Of a stretch of 64,000 nucleotides of DNA, positions 51,978 through 62,221 are shown piece after piece (position 1 is the first letter of the stretch; the number at the start of each line of letters is the position of its first letter). Both the position numbers and the translations under genes were made by a program. Under the pieces are notes generated by a model, which was given only the letters and a program-made list of their open reading frames with translations, was not told the DNA's origin and ran no database searches. Source of the DNA: Parelaphostrongylus tenuis (lineage: Eukaryota > Nematoda > Chromadorea > Rhabditida > Metastrongylidae); the NCBI GenBank assembly GCA_019055375.1, contig JAHQIW010000156.1:1-64000 (forward strand), read 5' to 3'.

Positions 51978-54900
51978 TCGCATGTGTATCACCTGTATCA
52001 CCTGTTGTCCTGTTGATCGTAGAGTGACTCGAGCGGGTACCAGCAACTCTTCCATTTTTCCCTATCGCGTGCAAGAGTAGCCCAGTGGGTCCTCCTCGCT
52101 CTAGGAATTCGCTGAGCATCATATCTTTCTTCCATCGCTTTCGTGAAGAAATCGGACCAACAGGTCAGTGGTCTTCCTTTAGAGCGCTTGACGTCCCGAG
52201 GAATCCAGTCGGTAACGGCTCTCGTCCATCGGTTGTCGTTGAAGCGCATCACGTGTCCGGCCCACCTTATTTTCGATATCCTGGCGTGTAGAACGGCGTC
52301 TCTGATTTTCGATCGTTGACGTAGGTCGGAACTTCGGATCCTTTGTCTCATTTGCGAAATACGGGATACTCCTAGCATCGACCTTTCGACTGCGCGTTCG
52401 ATAACGTCCAGTGATCTTTCATCCTGCTTACGTAGCGACCAGGTTTCTGCTGCATACGTTAGGGCAGGGATAATTGTCGAGTCGAAAAGGTGGGCAAGGA
52501 GTCGGATGTTCTTTGTCCTCTTCACTACATCTTCGATGCTCTTGAACGTTCCCCAAGCCGCTCGTTTCCTCCTGCTCAACTCTGGGGCTAGGTCGTTCAT
52601 CATGTTGATTTCACGATCTAGATAGATGTAACTGGAGCATTCGGAAATTGTCGTTCCGTTGAGCGTGAATGGGGCATTAGAAACCCATCCGTTCCTCATG
52701 AACATTGTTTTCGTTAGATTCAGTTGAAGACCGATCTTTCCACAGGCGTTATCGAAATCAGTCAACATTCGTTCCGCTTGGCTGATGTTTGGTGTTATGA
52801 GAACGATATCGTCAGCAAAGCGAAGATGGTTTAACTGTCGACCGTCAATTTTCACTCCCATTTCGTCCCATTCTAATGTTCGCATGACGTTTTGTAGGGT
52901 GGCAGTGAATAGTTTTGGCGATATTGTATCGCCTTGTCGAACCCCTCTTCTTACGTCAATGGTGATATTGTTGTAGAATGGAGATATTCTGGTCGTGAAA
53001 TCTTTATAAAGCTCACGAAGGATCATTATGTACCGAGTAGGGACGCCCTGGTTATCCAGAGCCTCTATAACCGCTTCTGTTTCCACTGAATCAAAGGCTT
53101 TCTTCAGATCGATAAAAGTGAGACAGAGTGGTTGTTTGTACTCTCGCGAAACTTCAATGAGTCTTGTGATCGTGTGGATGTGGTCTATGGTACTATATCC
53201 TTTTCGTAACCCTGCTCGTTCGCATGGCTGTCCTTCGTCCAGTGTTCTGTCAATCCTGCTCAGGATGACTCGAGTAAAGAGTTTATAGACAACGGACAGC
53301 AAGCAGATTGGGCGATAATTGCCTATGTCGTGAAGGTCTCCCTTTTTGAACAAAAATACGGTCTTGCTGGTTTTCCATTGAATAGGGACCTTGCATTCTG
53401 ACAGGTAGCGAGTGAAGAGCCGAGCCAGGGTGTTGATGAGAACTGGCGGCAGGTTCTTCAGGTGTTCTGGTCTGATCCTGTCTGGACCGAGTGTTGTTCT
53501 GTTTTTCACCGACGATATAGCATGTCGGATTTCGGAAGGAAGGACCGGTGGAACGACATATTCGTCCTCTTTCAATTATATGACGGTAAGAGAACATGGC
53601 TAGCGAAGGATCCGAGCGGTATTGGTGGATGATTTTCTCCATAGCCCTTCTGGAAGCTGTAATTGTCCAGTCAGGGTATCGGAGTGCAATCATCTTGGTC
53701 TTAAAGTTGACGAAGCCTCGCTGGGCTTTGCGAATGCTCTTCCCAGCTTCTGCAGCTTCTGCCATAACTGCTGCTCTTCTCTCTTTAAGGTCTTCTTTTA
53801 TCGCTTCTCTGCATCGTTTCGCAAGTTCGGACGTAAGGTTTCGGTTGCCTGCAGCTCGTGCGATTCCACGTTGACGTATCAACTCGAGTGTCTGCGAAGA
53901 CAAGCGTCTCTTCGTGATTTTAGGACTCTCGGCTTTTATAGCGCTAACGTGAAGATATTCAACGAGTCGATCGTATTCTTCGTCGATGTTGTCGACAACG
54001 GTATCTTCCCAAGAGCCGACTAATGATTTGAATACATCCCAGTTTATTTTAGTTCTGGGACTTCGTTGTTTGGATTTAGCGGCTTTCTCTCCTCTCCTCA
54101 AAATCGGAACGTTGCGCGAAGGAGGCGATATTCTGATCCCGTGTAGAACTTGGGAACAACAGCGACGTTGGTCAGGCAAAACCTTCGATTTACTATGATG
54201 TAATCTATTTCGTTATGGCACTCTCCATTGGGAGACTCCCACGTCCATCGCTGAGAAAGAGGCTTTTGGAATTGCGAGTTACCATGGATGGTTTGGGTAG
54301 TCATGATAAACTCGGAAAGCCTCTCACCCTGTTCATTCCATTCTAGTCCGTGGGTCCCTATGTGACGTTCTTCAGACGTTCTTCTAGGTCCATTTTTGCG
54401 TTAAAATCTCCGACAATGACCTTGAAGAATGTATGATCTTCTCTGAGGAATTTTTCGAGGTCCATATAGAACGCTTCGACTTCGTCTTCGTCATAGCTTG
54501 ATGTTGGTGCGTAAGCAACGAAGATGGTCAAAGCCGGCATAGAACCACATCGTTTCAACCGTAATTGTCCGATACGGGTTGTTAGTTGTTCGAACGAATC
54601 AATGCTCACGGTCAAATTCGATTTGACGAGGACGCCAACGCCACCGACACCTCTGCGATCGCATGTTCCAAGGAACAGTTCTTCTCCGGTGTCATAGACA
54701 GCGTGAAAAGGATGGCGCCTTATCGTCTCAGCCAGGTCAATGACGTACCTTATTCTTCTTGCTTGAGTCAATAGATCTTCTACAGCGGATTGTTGAGCAT
54801 AGGTTCTTGCGTTGTAGGTACAAATCGTCGTTTTAGTCCGTTTCGATCTTGGCAGCCTAGTTCGGCCCTGAGATTTTAGCAGCTTCTCCGTACTCGTCCT

Positions 54901-55050
54901 ACCTGGTGCTGCCGTACCAGGGGCTCTTTCGAGGTCAGGGGAATGAGGCCCATATTTGTTACTGTTTTTGGCATTTTGATACCAAACGTGTAGCTTGCCA
55001 GGCTCTAAACGTGAGGGCTGGGTACTCACGAGTAGCTTGCTAGTCTCTCT
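51978..55050 (-). mobile_element. RTE-clade LINE, near full length, frameshifted
   Basis: About 3.1 kb non-LTR retrotransposon on the minus strand. The APE-type endonuclease is in 55029-54358 (ICTYNARTYAQQ, VGGVGVLVKSN, VAYAPTSS, VIVGDFNAK) and continues in another frame at 54304-54098. The connector is 54179-53283. The reverse transcriptase and C-terminal domain run 53575-51998: NYRPICLLSVVYKL, FIDLKKAFDS, RGVRQGDTISPKLF, FADDIVLI, then an LDRE/WSLRKQDERS region and an RARRTHWATLARDREKW tail. The 3' end carries the RTE-style short repeat (ggtgatacaggtgatac). At least three frameshifts make it inactive. This is the reference copy for the other RTE pieces. Confidence 0.93.
51998..53575 (-). 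CDS. RTE reverse transcriptase (525-codon open frame)
   Basis: Longest intact part of the RTE protein. Order of motifs: TLGPDRIRPEHLKNL (fingers), GNYRPICLLS, FIDLKKAFDSVE (catalytic Asp in motif A), RRGVRQGDTISPKLFTA (motif B), LRFADDIVLI (motif C, catalytic AspAsp), then the thumb and a C-terminal domain ending WKSCWYPLESLYDQQDNR. The frame is open for 525 codons, so inactivation is fairly recent. The upstream endonuclease part is separated by frameshifts near 53575. Confidence 0.88.
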   Translation of the reverse strand: MKEDEYVVPPVLPSEIRHAISSVKNRTTLGPDRIRPEHLKNLPPVLINTLARLFTRYLSECKVPIQWKTSKTVFLFKKGDLHDIGNYRPICLLSVVYKLFTRVILSRIDRTLDEGQPCERAGLRKGYSTIDHIHTITRLIEVSREYKQPLCLTFIDLKKAFDSVETEAVIEALDNQGVPTRYIMILRELYKDFTTRISPFYNNITIDVRRGVRQGDTISPKLFTATLQNVMRTLEWDEMGVKIDGRQLNHLRFADDIVLITPNISQAERMLTDFDNACGKIGLQLNLTKTMFMRNGWVSNAPFTLNGTTISECSSYIYLDREINMMNDLAPELSRRKRAAWGTFKSIEDVVKRTKNIRLLAHLFDSTIIPALTYAAETWSLRKQDERSLDVIERAVERSMLGVSRISQMRQRIRSSDLRQRSKIRDAVLHARISKIRWAGHVMRFNDNRWTRAVTDWIPRDVKRSKGRPLTCWSDFFTKAMEERYDAQRIPRARRTHWATLARDREKWKSCWYPLESLYDQQDNR

Positions 55051-55204
55051 CGGATTAGCGGGAGGAGCTTATTTGTTGGAGGCGACTCCTAACCACATGT
55101 GTACAATGTACAGTATCTCTCGACCGCATGTGTATAATCTACAAAATATTCATTTTACCGACTTCACAACATTTTACCCGCCATCCCAGGAAAAAACAGC
55201 ACAT

Positions 55205-55320
55205 TAAGAGCCTTGATAGTGTAGCGTAATTAGCACGCACCCCCGTAAAGGGTGAGGCAAAGGTTCACCCCTCGTTCGAGGGTTCGAAGATCTGCATATT
55301 TCTCAACATTTTTGAAATAA
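55205..55320 (+). repeat. tRNA-derived SINE family A
   Basis: Reads gatagtgtagcgtaattagc (A-box region), tgaggcaaaggttcacccct and gttcgagggttcgaagatct, then gcatatttctcaacattt. Confidence 0.6.
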
Positions 55321-55535
55321 TGGTGAGAGTCTCAGGCAAATCGCTCTGCGCTTGCCCATTTGCTGAGAACCTGCTTCAAATAATTATGGTTATCACATCT
55401 TATGTTGAGAATGTATGTTAAGAAAAGTTCCAAATTTCTGAGTAGTTGGCAAAAATGTCTCAAGGTTTTCCAATTCGTCATAATCCTTAAGTTTTCACCT
55501 CCATTTTCAACTGTTCATTCAGTCGCTATTTTTAG

Positions 55536-58500
55536 GGTCTCGACCTACATGCTGCTCGTTCAGTCGAATCACTCACTACCAGTGATTGTCCTATAATCGA
55601 TCAGTGTGTTTCTGTTTTTGCTAATATCCTCATTGAAATTGGTGAAATTCGAACAGAAGCCGCCGAAAAGTTCTTTCCTTCTCTTGTACTATATGAAAGC
55701 AAAGGTAAGCAGTAGTTGTACGATCGTTTTCTTCTCATTTTCGCCAGTAAAGTTTGTTTTTATCAACTTAAACCCCGTACTTACAGTGAAGATGCAGACA
55801 GAAATTATGCACTTCGCTCTTGCAGCAGACTTATCCAGAGGGTTTCTATCGCTTAAAAATCACCATTCACGAAAGAGTAGTCATTTTCTCCCCTTCCCTC
55901 GGGCTTCTTCTTGTGGCCCAGTGTATTCGTGGCTAGCTTATAAGTCTGTAAGAGGGAGTAGACATGATTATGTTAGGGCCAGCCGTCTCCTGTGCAGATC
56001 ATTTTCCCAAAAGCGATACCCAGGAGATATACCCGACATACATGAATATCTTCGGGCACCTATAGTAGTGAGTAAACTAGCCAATACTTCAATTAATCTA
56101 AGCATTGTGCTGGTTCAATTCGCATTATCAACTGTAGCAGGTCTGTAAGTGCAAGATAGATACGATAACTTGAATGTTTAATCGTGGTGCTTTGAGATCT
56201 GGATCCCTCCAATCAGAGCCGGGCGGTCAGAGATATGGCCGAGTTCTTCCCGATTCTACTGAAATTGTCACAGTTTCTGGCCAGGATTAGTTTGTTGTTT
56301 CGTAACCTACTCTTCCAAATACATAGTTTTCAATCATTACGGTTGGTCTAGTTACTGTGATCAATCTCCATCGGTCTACTTTAACTAGGTGATAACTGCT
56401 TAATAGCAGATTTCATTGAATAAACAATGAGGAACTTTATCAGTTCTACACTACTCATCGATAACATCTGCTTTTTAGTGAGAACGAGGTGCCCAAGGCA
56501 TCAGCTCGGAAGTTGTTACGGGCATGGTTCTGCTTAGGAGAACTGCTTTTGATTATCCTTCAGACGGAGAAAATAATCGAGTGTCGTCCAGCTATACGAA
56601 ACGACTGGAACAACTATTGTCGGTGGGCAGCTCTATAGCAGTACAAAAGTTTAAATCTAGCCTAAATAATATTTACAATTGTCTACCAGTGTCTCAAGCA
56701 AGTGTTGTTATCCTCGGAGGCTGTGAAGTGGGATTGAACGAACGAGGGTACGTGCGCATTCCAAAACACAGCCGCCGCGCTGTTGTCCCTATTAAACAGT
56801 AGTATTTATGATAGGGTTTGCGATAAAACAGTTTGCTCATTTGTTTTCCTTCTCTTCTTAGCTTTTTGGAGTTGCACCATCAGTAATCAGTTTCCTAGAT
56901 TTTTTCTAATATGCATATAATTAAGGACTTATTTTGAGTTCTTTGAATTAGCTTTCTCGAGCTTTAATAGGTCTAATTATCTTGATACTTTGTATTTGCA
57001 AAGTGTAGAGGAAATGTAGCTGTGCATATTTAGGCCTAAGGAAGCACGGAAAAATGATTACTTGCAAAAATATATACAATTTTGACACCCTTTGATTTTC
57101 GCCTGACACGCTGCGCGGCCGACTAGCTGTCGGGGCGCGCTTGAATGACAACGTTGCAGTTTTCTTACGAAATTTGAACTTTTGTCGTCACCAGTGGGGA
57201 TCATGTGATCAGTGATAAAAGAATATTACTGTAGAGAGTTTGTAGGCTATCGGTAATAAGAACAACGCCAATGCTCCAAAATTCAAGATAACAGCAAGTA
57301 GTTTGTCAGAAATCATTCCTCCAACCCTCGTAGAAGCTTATCATCTACTGTGTGAATGGGCAGTGTAAATTATTCATAATCAAACAAGAATCAAGTTGGT
57401 AGCGGAGAGCGCACCCATTGCAGCAAGCCTGTTGAGTCGATACACGGTGCGACAATCGTGTAGCTAAAAGAGTACACGCGGTAGCGAACGGGTTAAGAGA
57501 ATAGTCTTGTAATAGGCACCATATGACTTTGGGTACACTGAAGTCACGTAGATTTCAGCGCTTTGAATACTGCCTAGCATAATTCATTCCAATTCGGTGT
57601 GGTGATGAGGAACTTCGTCAGTTGATTGCTAGAATTTCGTCTGTGGAAGGACTTGTCATGGCCGGAAATGGACTCTAAGTAAATTTATTTGGAGGTTCGC
57701 AATACTGTAGATCTCTCGAGACTTTCGTGATTCAGAATGTTATCAGCAGTCTTATGGCAATCTCGATGAGGACAAGCAGTTTTGTCGCTCGAATGCGTGC
57801 GGCGATAGTTGAATTGTACAACCAATGGGAGAGAGCAGCTGGTATGTACTAAGACTGTCTTCTCCATTTTCTTTTCCACTGAGATGGTTTTCTGTGGATT
57901 TTGAATAGTAAATCTCTAATTTTGTAAGAGGAATTTGACATATTGTGGTTCTTAAAATCATTTGAATTTGAAAAATTTCAAAAGTCCATAAGAGAGCTTG
58001 AAACAGGCCGCAGTCAATACATATTCCTCACGCATTACAAGCGTGATCTTCGGATAAACACTGATCTCTGAATCTTTGGACGCTATGAACTTCCTTGATT
58101 CTTATCTCTTGAAGAGTTCATTTGTATGTGGTACGTCTGATTGATTACCTAGGTGGATTGGTCAGAGTCACTCACTTAACTCATAGCCCTCGTGGTTTAC
58201 CAAAATTTGTTGCTCTAAGGAAAGTTATTCATCATTAGTTGCAAGCCTTTCATATAATCATTCATGACTTATACAGAATTGCTGATTGGATTTAAGAGAA
58301 TATTTTCAACCTTTTAAGAGATCTGGGACGGCGTTTCGAGTGCTATACGTACGTTTCGCTAATGAATCACTTTGAAAGAACGCCATGTCAAGTGATCGTT
58401 TCACTTGACGTAGGTGATACATCTGCAGCGCCACCATTATCACTTATGGGTGAACTAGAAGGAATGAGCTAGCGATGAGGCGTGCGAGTGACTCTAAATG

Positions 58501-59569
58501 TAAGTAAAGCACTCGAAATGCCCTACCGGACCTCTTGAAAGGCTCAAATCATTCTATCAAACTATATCGAATTTTAAGCGAGGTTTCAAAATGGTCATTT
58601 TGAAAAATAGAAAGGTATTGTCGATTAGGTTCTCCCGTTGAACGCTGCAATACACCATAAAGATATGGATAATTCTCATTGCATGAATTGAAAAGAATCT
58701 TTTAACAACAACCTTTTTGCTAAGGCTCGTGTGACAAAATGGTTAGAGGCGCCCTACGGCACACACGTGGTTATTGGTTCGGCCACGTGCCCATGGTTTT
58801 CCAAGCCTTCCATCTCCATCTCTTCGGTGTTTTAGAATACGACATAGTATTTTGTAAAATAAGGATGACTACAATTGTAAAATTACTAATTTCGTTCTGA
58901 ATGCAATTACATCTTCGAGCTAAAGTAAAACGCAGACCTTGGAGAGGGGTTCAAACCACTTATGGGGGTATAATCATGGTGTTTGGATCATTGCTTGAGT
59001 TTTATTGATAGTTCATTCCTGGGGTAGTGAAGATCCTTTATCTATAATAGAAATTGAATGAAACAGGCAGCAAAAGGGTAAGAGACTCAACCCGATATGG
59101 GGGAAATGCGGGTTCAACTCTCGCCTGGGGTCGAAAATCTTGATATCGCTCAGCATCCTTGGATATGTAGTTCTACATTTATAACACTGCTGCAGGAGCG
59201 AAAAATAATAGTTCTTGTAGATGAAAAGTAGACGGTCTTACGAAGCTTCTAGGTTTTTTGATCTGGGTCGGATATTCTCTTTATTTACTCAATCTCCCCA
59301 TACGTGCTGAAAGTAGGGCTCAGTGTGGGATGTGTGGCTCTAATGAAGCGGGCGATACCACCGCAAAGTACGTAAGCCACTGACGTACCGACCTCGAGAA
59401 GGCTTCAGATATTCTCACAGATTATAATCAATGTCTTTTCTTTGCAGATGGTGATATGCCGGATAAGTATCGTCTAATGGTGATCATCTCACTGTATGTC
59501 TTCTATCAGCTCCATTTCAGCCCCAAAGATAAAAAGTTGGGAAAGTTGATTTGGAAAAGTCACAAAAAG
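55536..59569 (+). CDS. WASHC4: WASH complex subunit 4 (SWIP), N-terminal half
   Basis: Exons read on +: 55536-55704 (VFANILIEIGEIRTEAAEKF, matching the first helical region of SWIP), 55787-about 55840 (MQTEIMHFALAADLSR), 56066-56144 (VSKLANTSINLSIVLVQFAL), 56479-56622 (CLGELLLIILQTEKIIECRP), about 57601-57679 (DEELRQLIARISSVEGLV), about 57750-57841 (SSFVARMRAAIVELYNQWER) and 59448-59569 (PDKYRLMVIISLYVFYQLHF...KKLGKLIWKSHKK). Order follows the SWIP protein. The next residues would be carried by exons beyond this piece; the matching C-terminal half is at 7501-22465. The RTE/Merlin composite begins about 1.7 kb after the last exon. Joins near 55841 and 57600-57680 are not clean (a G-run and an in-frame TAA). 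Confidence 0.75.
56640..57540. other. WASHC4 intron, no further exon recognised
   Basis: A frame continues to 56802 but does not match SWIP. A GC-richer block at 57095-57150 (cctgacacgctgcgcggccg) resembles 18335-18365 (gctggcacacggcgcggccg), suggesting another small dispersed repeat. Confidence 0.4.
58290..58600. repeat. Hammerhead-bearing inverted-repeat element, family 1, full copy
   Basis: Arms ggcgtttcgagtgctatacg (left) and agcactcgaaatgccctacc (right) are inverted copies, as are the outer blocks aagagaatattttcaacc and aaggctcaaatcattctatc. The centre holds a perfect hairpin gtcaagtga/tcacttgac (58388-58410). Core bases are mutated in both arms (GCGATGA; TAAA). It lies in a WASHC4 intron. 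Confidence 0.65.
58725..58830 (+). repeat. tRNA-derived SINE family B (head)
   Basis: cgtgtgacaaaatggttaga, cacacacgtggttattggtt and cggccacgtgcccatggttt match the heads of the copies at 19450 and 59690; the body is missing. Confidence 0.55.
59070..59215 (+). repeat. tRNA-derived SINE family A
   Basis: gcgggttcaactctcgcctg (B-box region), then cttgatatcgctcagcatcc, ttggatatgtag and ttataacactgctgc. It lies in the WASHC4 intron before exon 59448. Confidence 0.65.
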
Positions 59570-59689
59570 GTATTACTTCATAACTATGGTAACTTTTAAA
59601 TCCTATTTATCCGACTTTTGAGAAGCTCTTTTGGCTCGTTTTTTCTTTCTCTTTAATCTTTCCTGATTCGATAATGTAACTCTATACAC

Positions 59690-59990
59690 TGAGCGCTCCT
59701 GACACAGTGGTTAGGGATACGTTGCAACGTACACATGCTCTGTGGTTCGATCCCGTGTCCATGGCTCATTGGCCCTTTTATCCTGCAGAATGGAAGAATT
59801 GAGACCACATTTGTCAAGGAGGGTAGCAGTACTGACTTGATACATCGAGAGGCCACGTGAGTCATTGTAAAGGCCAAGGATGCATTCAAACATCCTCAAA
59901 CGATACTACGGATGGAGTCGAAGGCGTGGCGCATTCGTCAGGGAATGGTCAGCGCCAAGGGCTCTATCCTTTCGTCCTTTCCTTATACAC
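59690..59990 (+). repeat. tRNA-derived SINE family B, full copy
   Basis: Head gacacagtggttagggatac (A-box) and gtggttcgatcccgtgtcca (B-box). Body: cagtactgacttgatacatc, gagaggccacgtgagtcatt, gtaaaggccaaggatgcatt and caaacatcctcaaacg, then a 3' part ending in ggctctatcctttcgtcc. This is the most complete copy in the window and defines the family. Confidence 0.8.
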
Positions 59991-59999
59991 TTATACATG

Positions 60000-61085
60000 T
60001 GAATTTTTATTTTTTAAATTCACTAGATTGACCAACTAGTGAGAACAGCTGATCATTAATCTAAGCTCTATATATGTGCATTTTAAGTGATGAAAATCTG
60101 TGATTACTATTGGTGTGTTTTTTCAAAGGGTTTATTTTTCATGTAGAAGTATATACTTATGAACGACCTTGAAAGTACTTTGCTTGTCTTTGTTTTTTGA
60201 AAATTGAGCATTTAGATCGGTGCTTTTTATTTGGTCGGAGATATTTTATGAATCCCTTGTGAAATTCTTATGCGTGAAGTGCCTACGATAGTGGACAGTG
60301 TCGACAAGAAAAGGCTACAATTTATGCGCCAATTAAGGTATAATTTTTATTACGGAAAAACCTGTCCTATTAGCTTCAACATCGAGTTGATAATTGACCT
60401 TCTATGGTAGCACCTATATTTTCATATGAATGTCAGCGATAGAATCGGGTCTTTTACGCTTGGTAGCACAGATTTTCAAGCCAATCCCCTACGCTAGGCC
60501 TCCCATAAAGAGTATTAGTGATCATTCGAAAGCTTCAATCTCAGGCTAGCGCTGGACATGGCCGCTTTTTCGAAAAGACCCTCTTATAACGCTGATATAA
60601 TCAAAATAAGATTATTTTCACAGCGCATATTTCTCGTAGTACAGAGCTCTTTCTTTAACTTAGTAATCATTTAACAGCGTAAAATTTACGGATTCCAACG
60701 CTGTGCTTATATCCTGAAAAGACCGTTTCTCTGCAGCGTAGCAGAAAAAATAAGAGTGATTCACTTGCGCGTCCATTATTTAGGAATCGTTTCTCTGCTT
60801 TGGAATAAACTCTGGATCAACCGTCTGACCCTGATATTGGAAGATATTCTCTACAGGTTCATGTGCTTTTGGTTTTTCCCAGCGAAGTAATAGTTGAGTT
60901 GCGCGGCCGATGTGAAATATGATTTTATTTTGAATTTTTTTAACATTATAAAAGATTCAAGCTTTGAATGATTACTAGCACTCTTCATGAAAACTTCTTG
61001 TCCAGCGCAGGAGATAGGCTTAAAAATCTGTGGTATCAAACGAAAAAGATCCTGAAGTTGCACACTCACACATGTCGCAATAGCT
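60000..61085. other. Spacer with a Penelope tail fragment
   Basis: Mostly unassigned. 60500-60770 resembles the Penelope 3' tail (tgtgcttatatcctgaaaag, ccgtttctctgcagcg). Another piece at 60950-61010 resembles 36555-36625. No gene recognised. Confidence 0.45.
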
Positions 61086-61087
61086 AA

Positions 61088-61258
61088 TATTATATCTTTA
61101 GTATATATATATACATATATATATATATATGTACATATGTATATATATGTATATATATGTATGTATATATATATATACATATATATATATATGTACATAT
61201 GTATATATATGTATATATATGTATGTATATATATATATATATACATATATACATAATA
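61088..61258. repeat. AT microsatellite with about 62 bp higher-order period
   Basis: A (TA)n-rich tract in which gtacatatgtatatatatgt recurs at 61131 and 61193, showing a tandem unit of about 62 bp. It directly abuts the 3' end of the RTE composite at 61262. Confidence 0.85.
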
Positions 61259-61261
61259 TTA

Positions 61262-62221
61262 GGCCACCTGTATCACCTGTCGTCCCAGTGGTCGTCGAGT
61301 GACTCGAGCGGGTCCCAGCAATACTTCCACTTTACCCTATCGTGTGCAAGAGTAGCCTAGTGCGTCCTTCTCGCTCTAGCATTGCTGAGCATCAAATCTT
61401 TTTTTATACCTTTCGTGAAGGAATCGGACCGTCGGGTCAAAGGTCTTCCTGTAGAGCGATTGATGTCCCGAAGAATCCATTCGGTATCGGCTTTTGTTCA
61501 TGTGTTGTCGTTGGCATCACTTATCCGGCCCACTTTATTTTCGATATCCTGGTGTGTAGAACTTCGTCTTTGATCTTTGATCTTTGATCTTTCACGTAGG
61601 TCGGAACTTCTGAACCTTTCTCTTATTTGGGAGATACGGGATTCTCCTAGTATCGACTTTTCAACTGCGCGTACAATAACGCCAAGTAATCTTTCATCCT
61701 GCTTACGTAGCTACCAGATTTTTGCCGCATACGTTTGGGCAAGGATAATTGTCGAGTGCAAAAGGTCGGGACGGAGTCGGATGCTCTTTGTCCTCTTCAC
61801 TACATTCGATTCTCTTAAACGTTCCCCAAGCCGCTCATTTCCTCCTGCTCAGCTATGGAGCTAGGTCGTCCATCATGTTGATTTCACGACCTGATAGACG
61901 TAACTGGAGCATTCGGAGATTTCCGTTCCGTTGAGCATGAATGGGGCATTCAAAACCCATTCGTTTTTTATGAACATCGTTTTCGTTAGATTTACTTCAA
62001 GACCAATCTTTGCACAGGCATTGTCGAAATCTGTCAACATTCGTTCCGCTTGGCTGATGTTTGGTGTTATGAGGACGACATCATCAACAAAGCGAAGATA
62101 GTTTGATTGTTGACCGTCAATTTTCACTCCCATGTCGTTCCATTCCAATGTTCGCATGAAGTTTTCGAGTGTGGCAGTGAATAATTTTGGTGAAATCGTA
62201 TGCCTTGTCGAACACCTCTTC
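61262..62221 (-). mobile_element. RTE-clade LINE 3' portion, right composite copy
   Basis: Minus-strand RTE from the 3' end (gacaggtgatacaggtgg at 61263-61282) through the C-terminal domain into the reverse transcriptase palm (62157-61873, FVDDVVLI). It is cut at about 62221 by Merlin. Part of it corresponds to 1-414 at the left edge. It is decayed by stops and shifts. Confidence 0.88.

Noticed and set aside
52085..54774. Several plus-strand open frames (60-133 codons) across the RTE element
   Set aside because: Antisense to the clearly recognisable endonuclease and reverse transcriptase on the minus strand.
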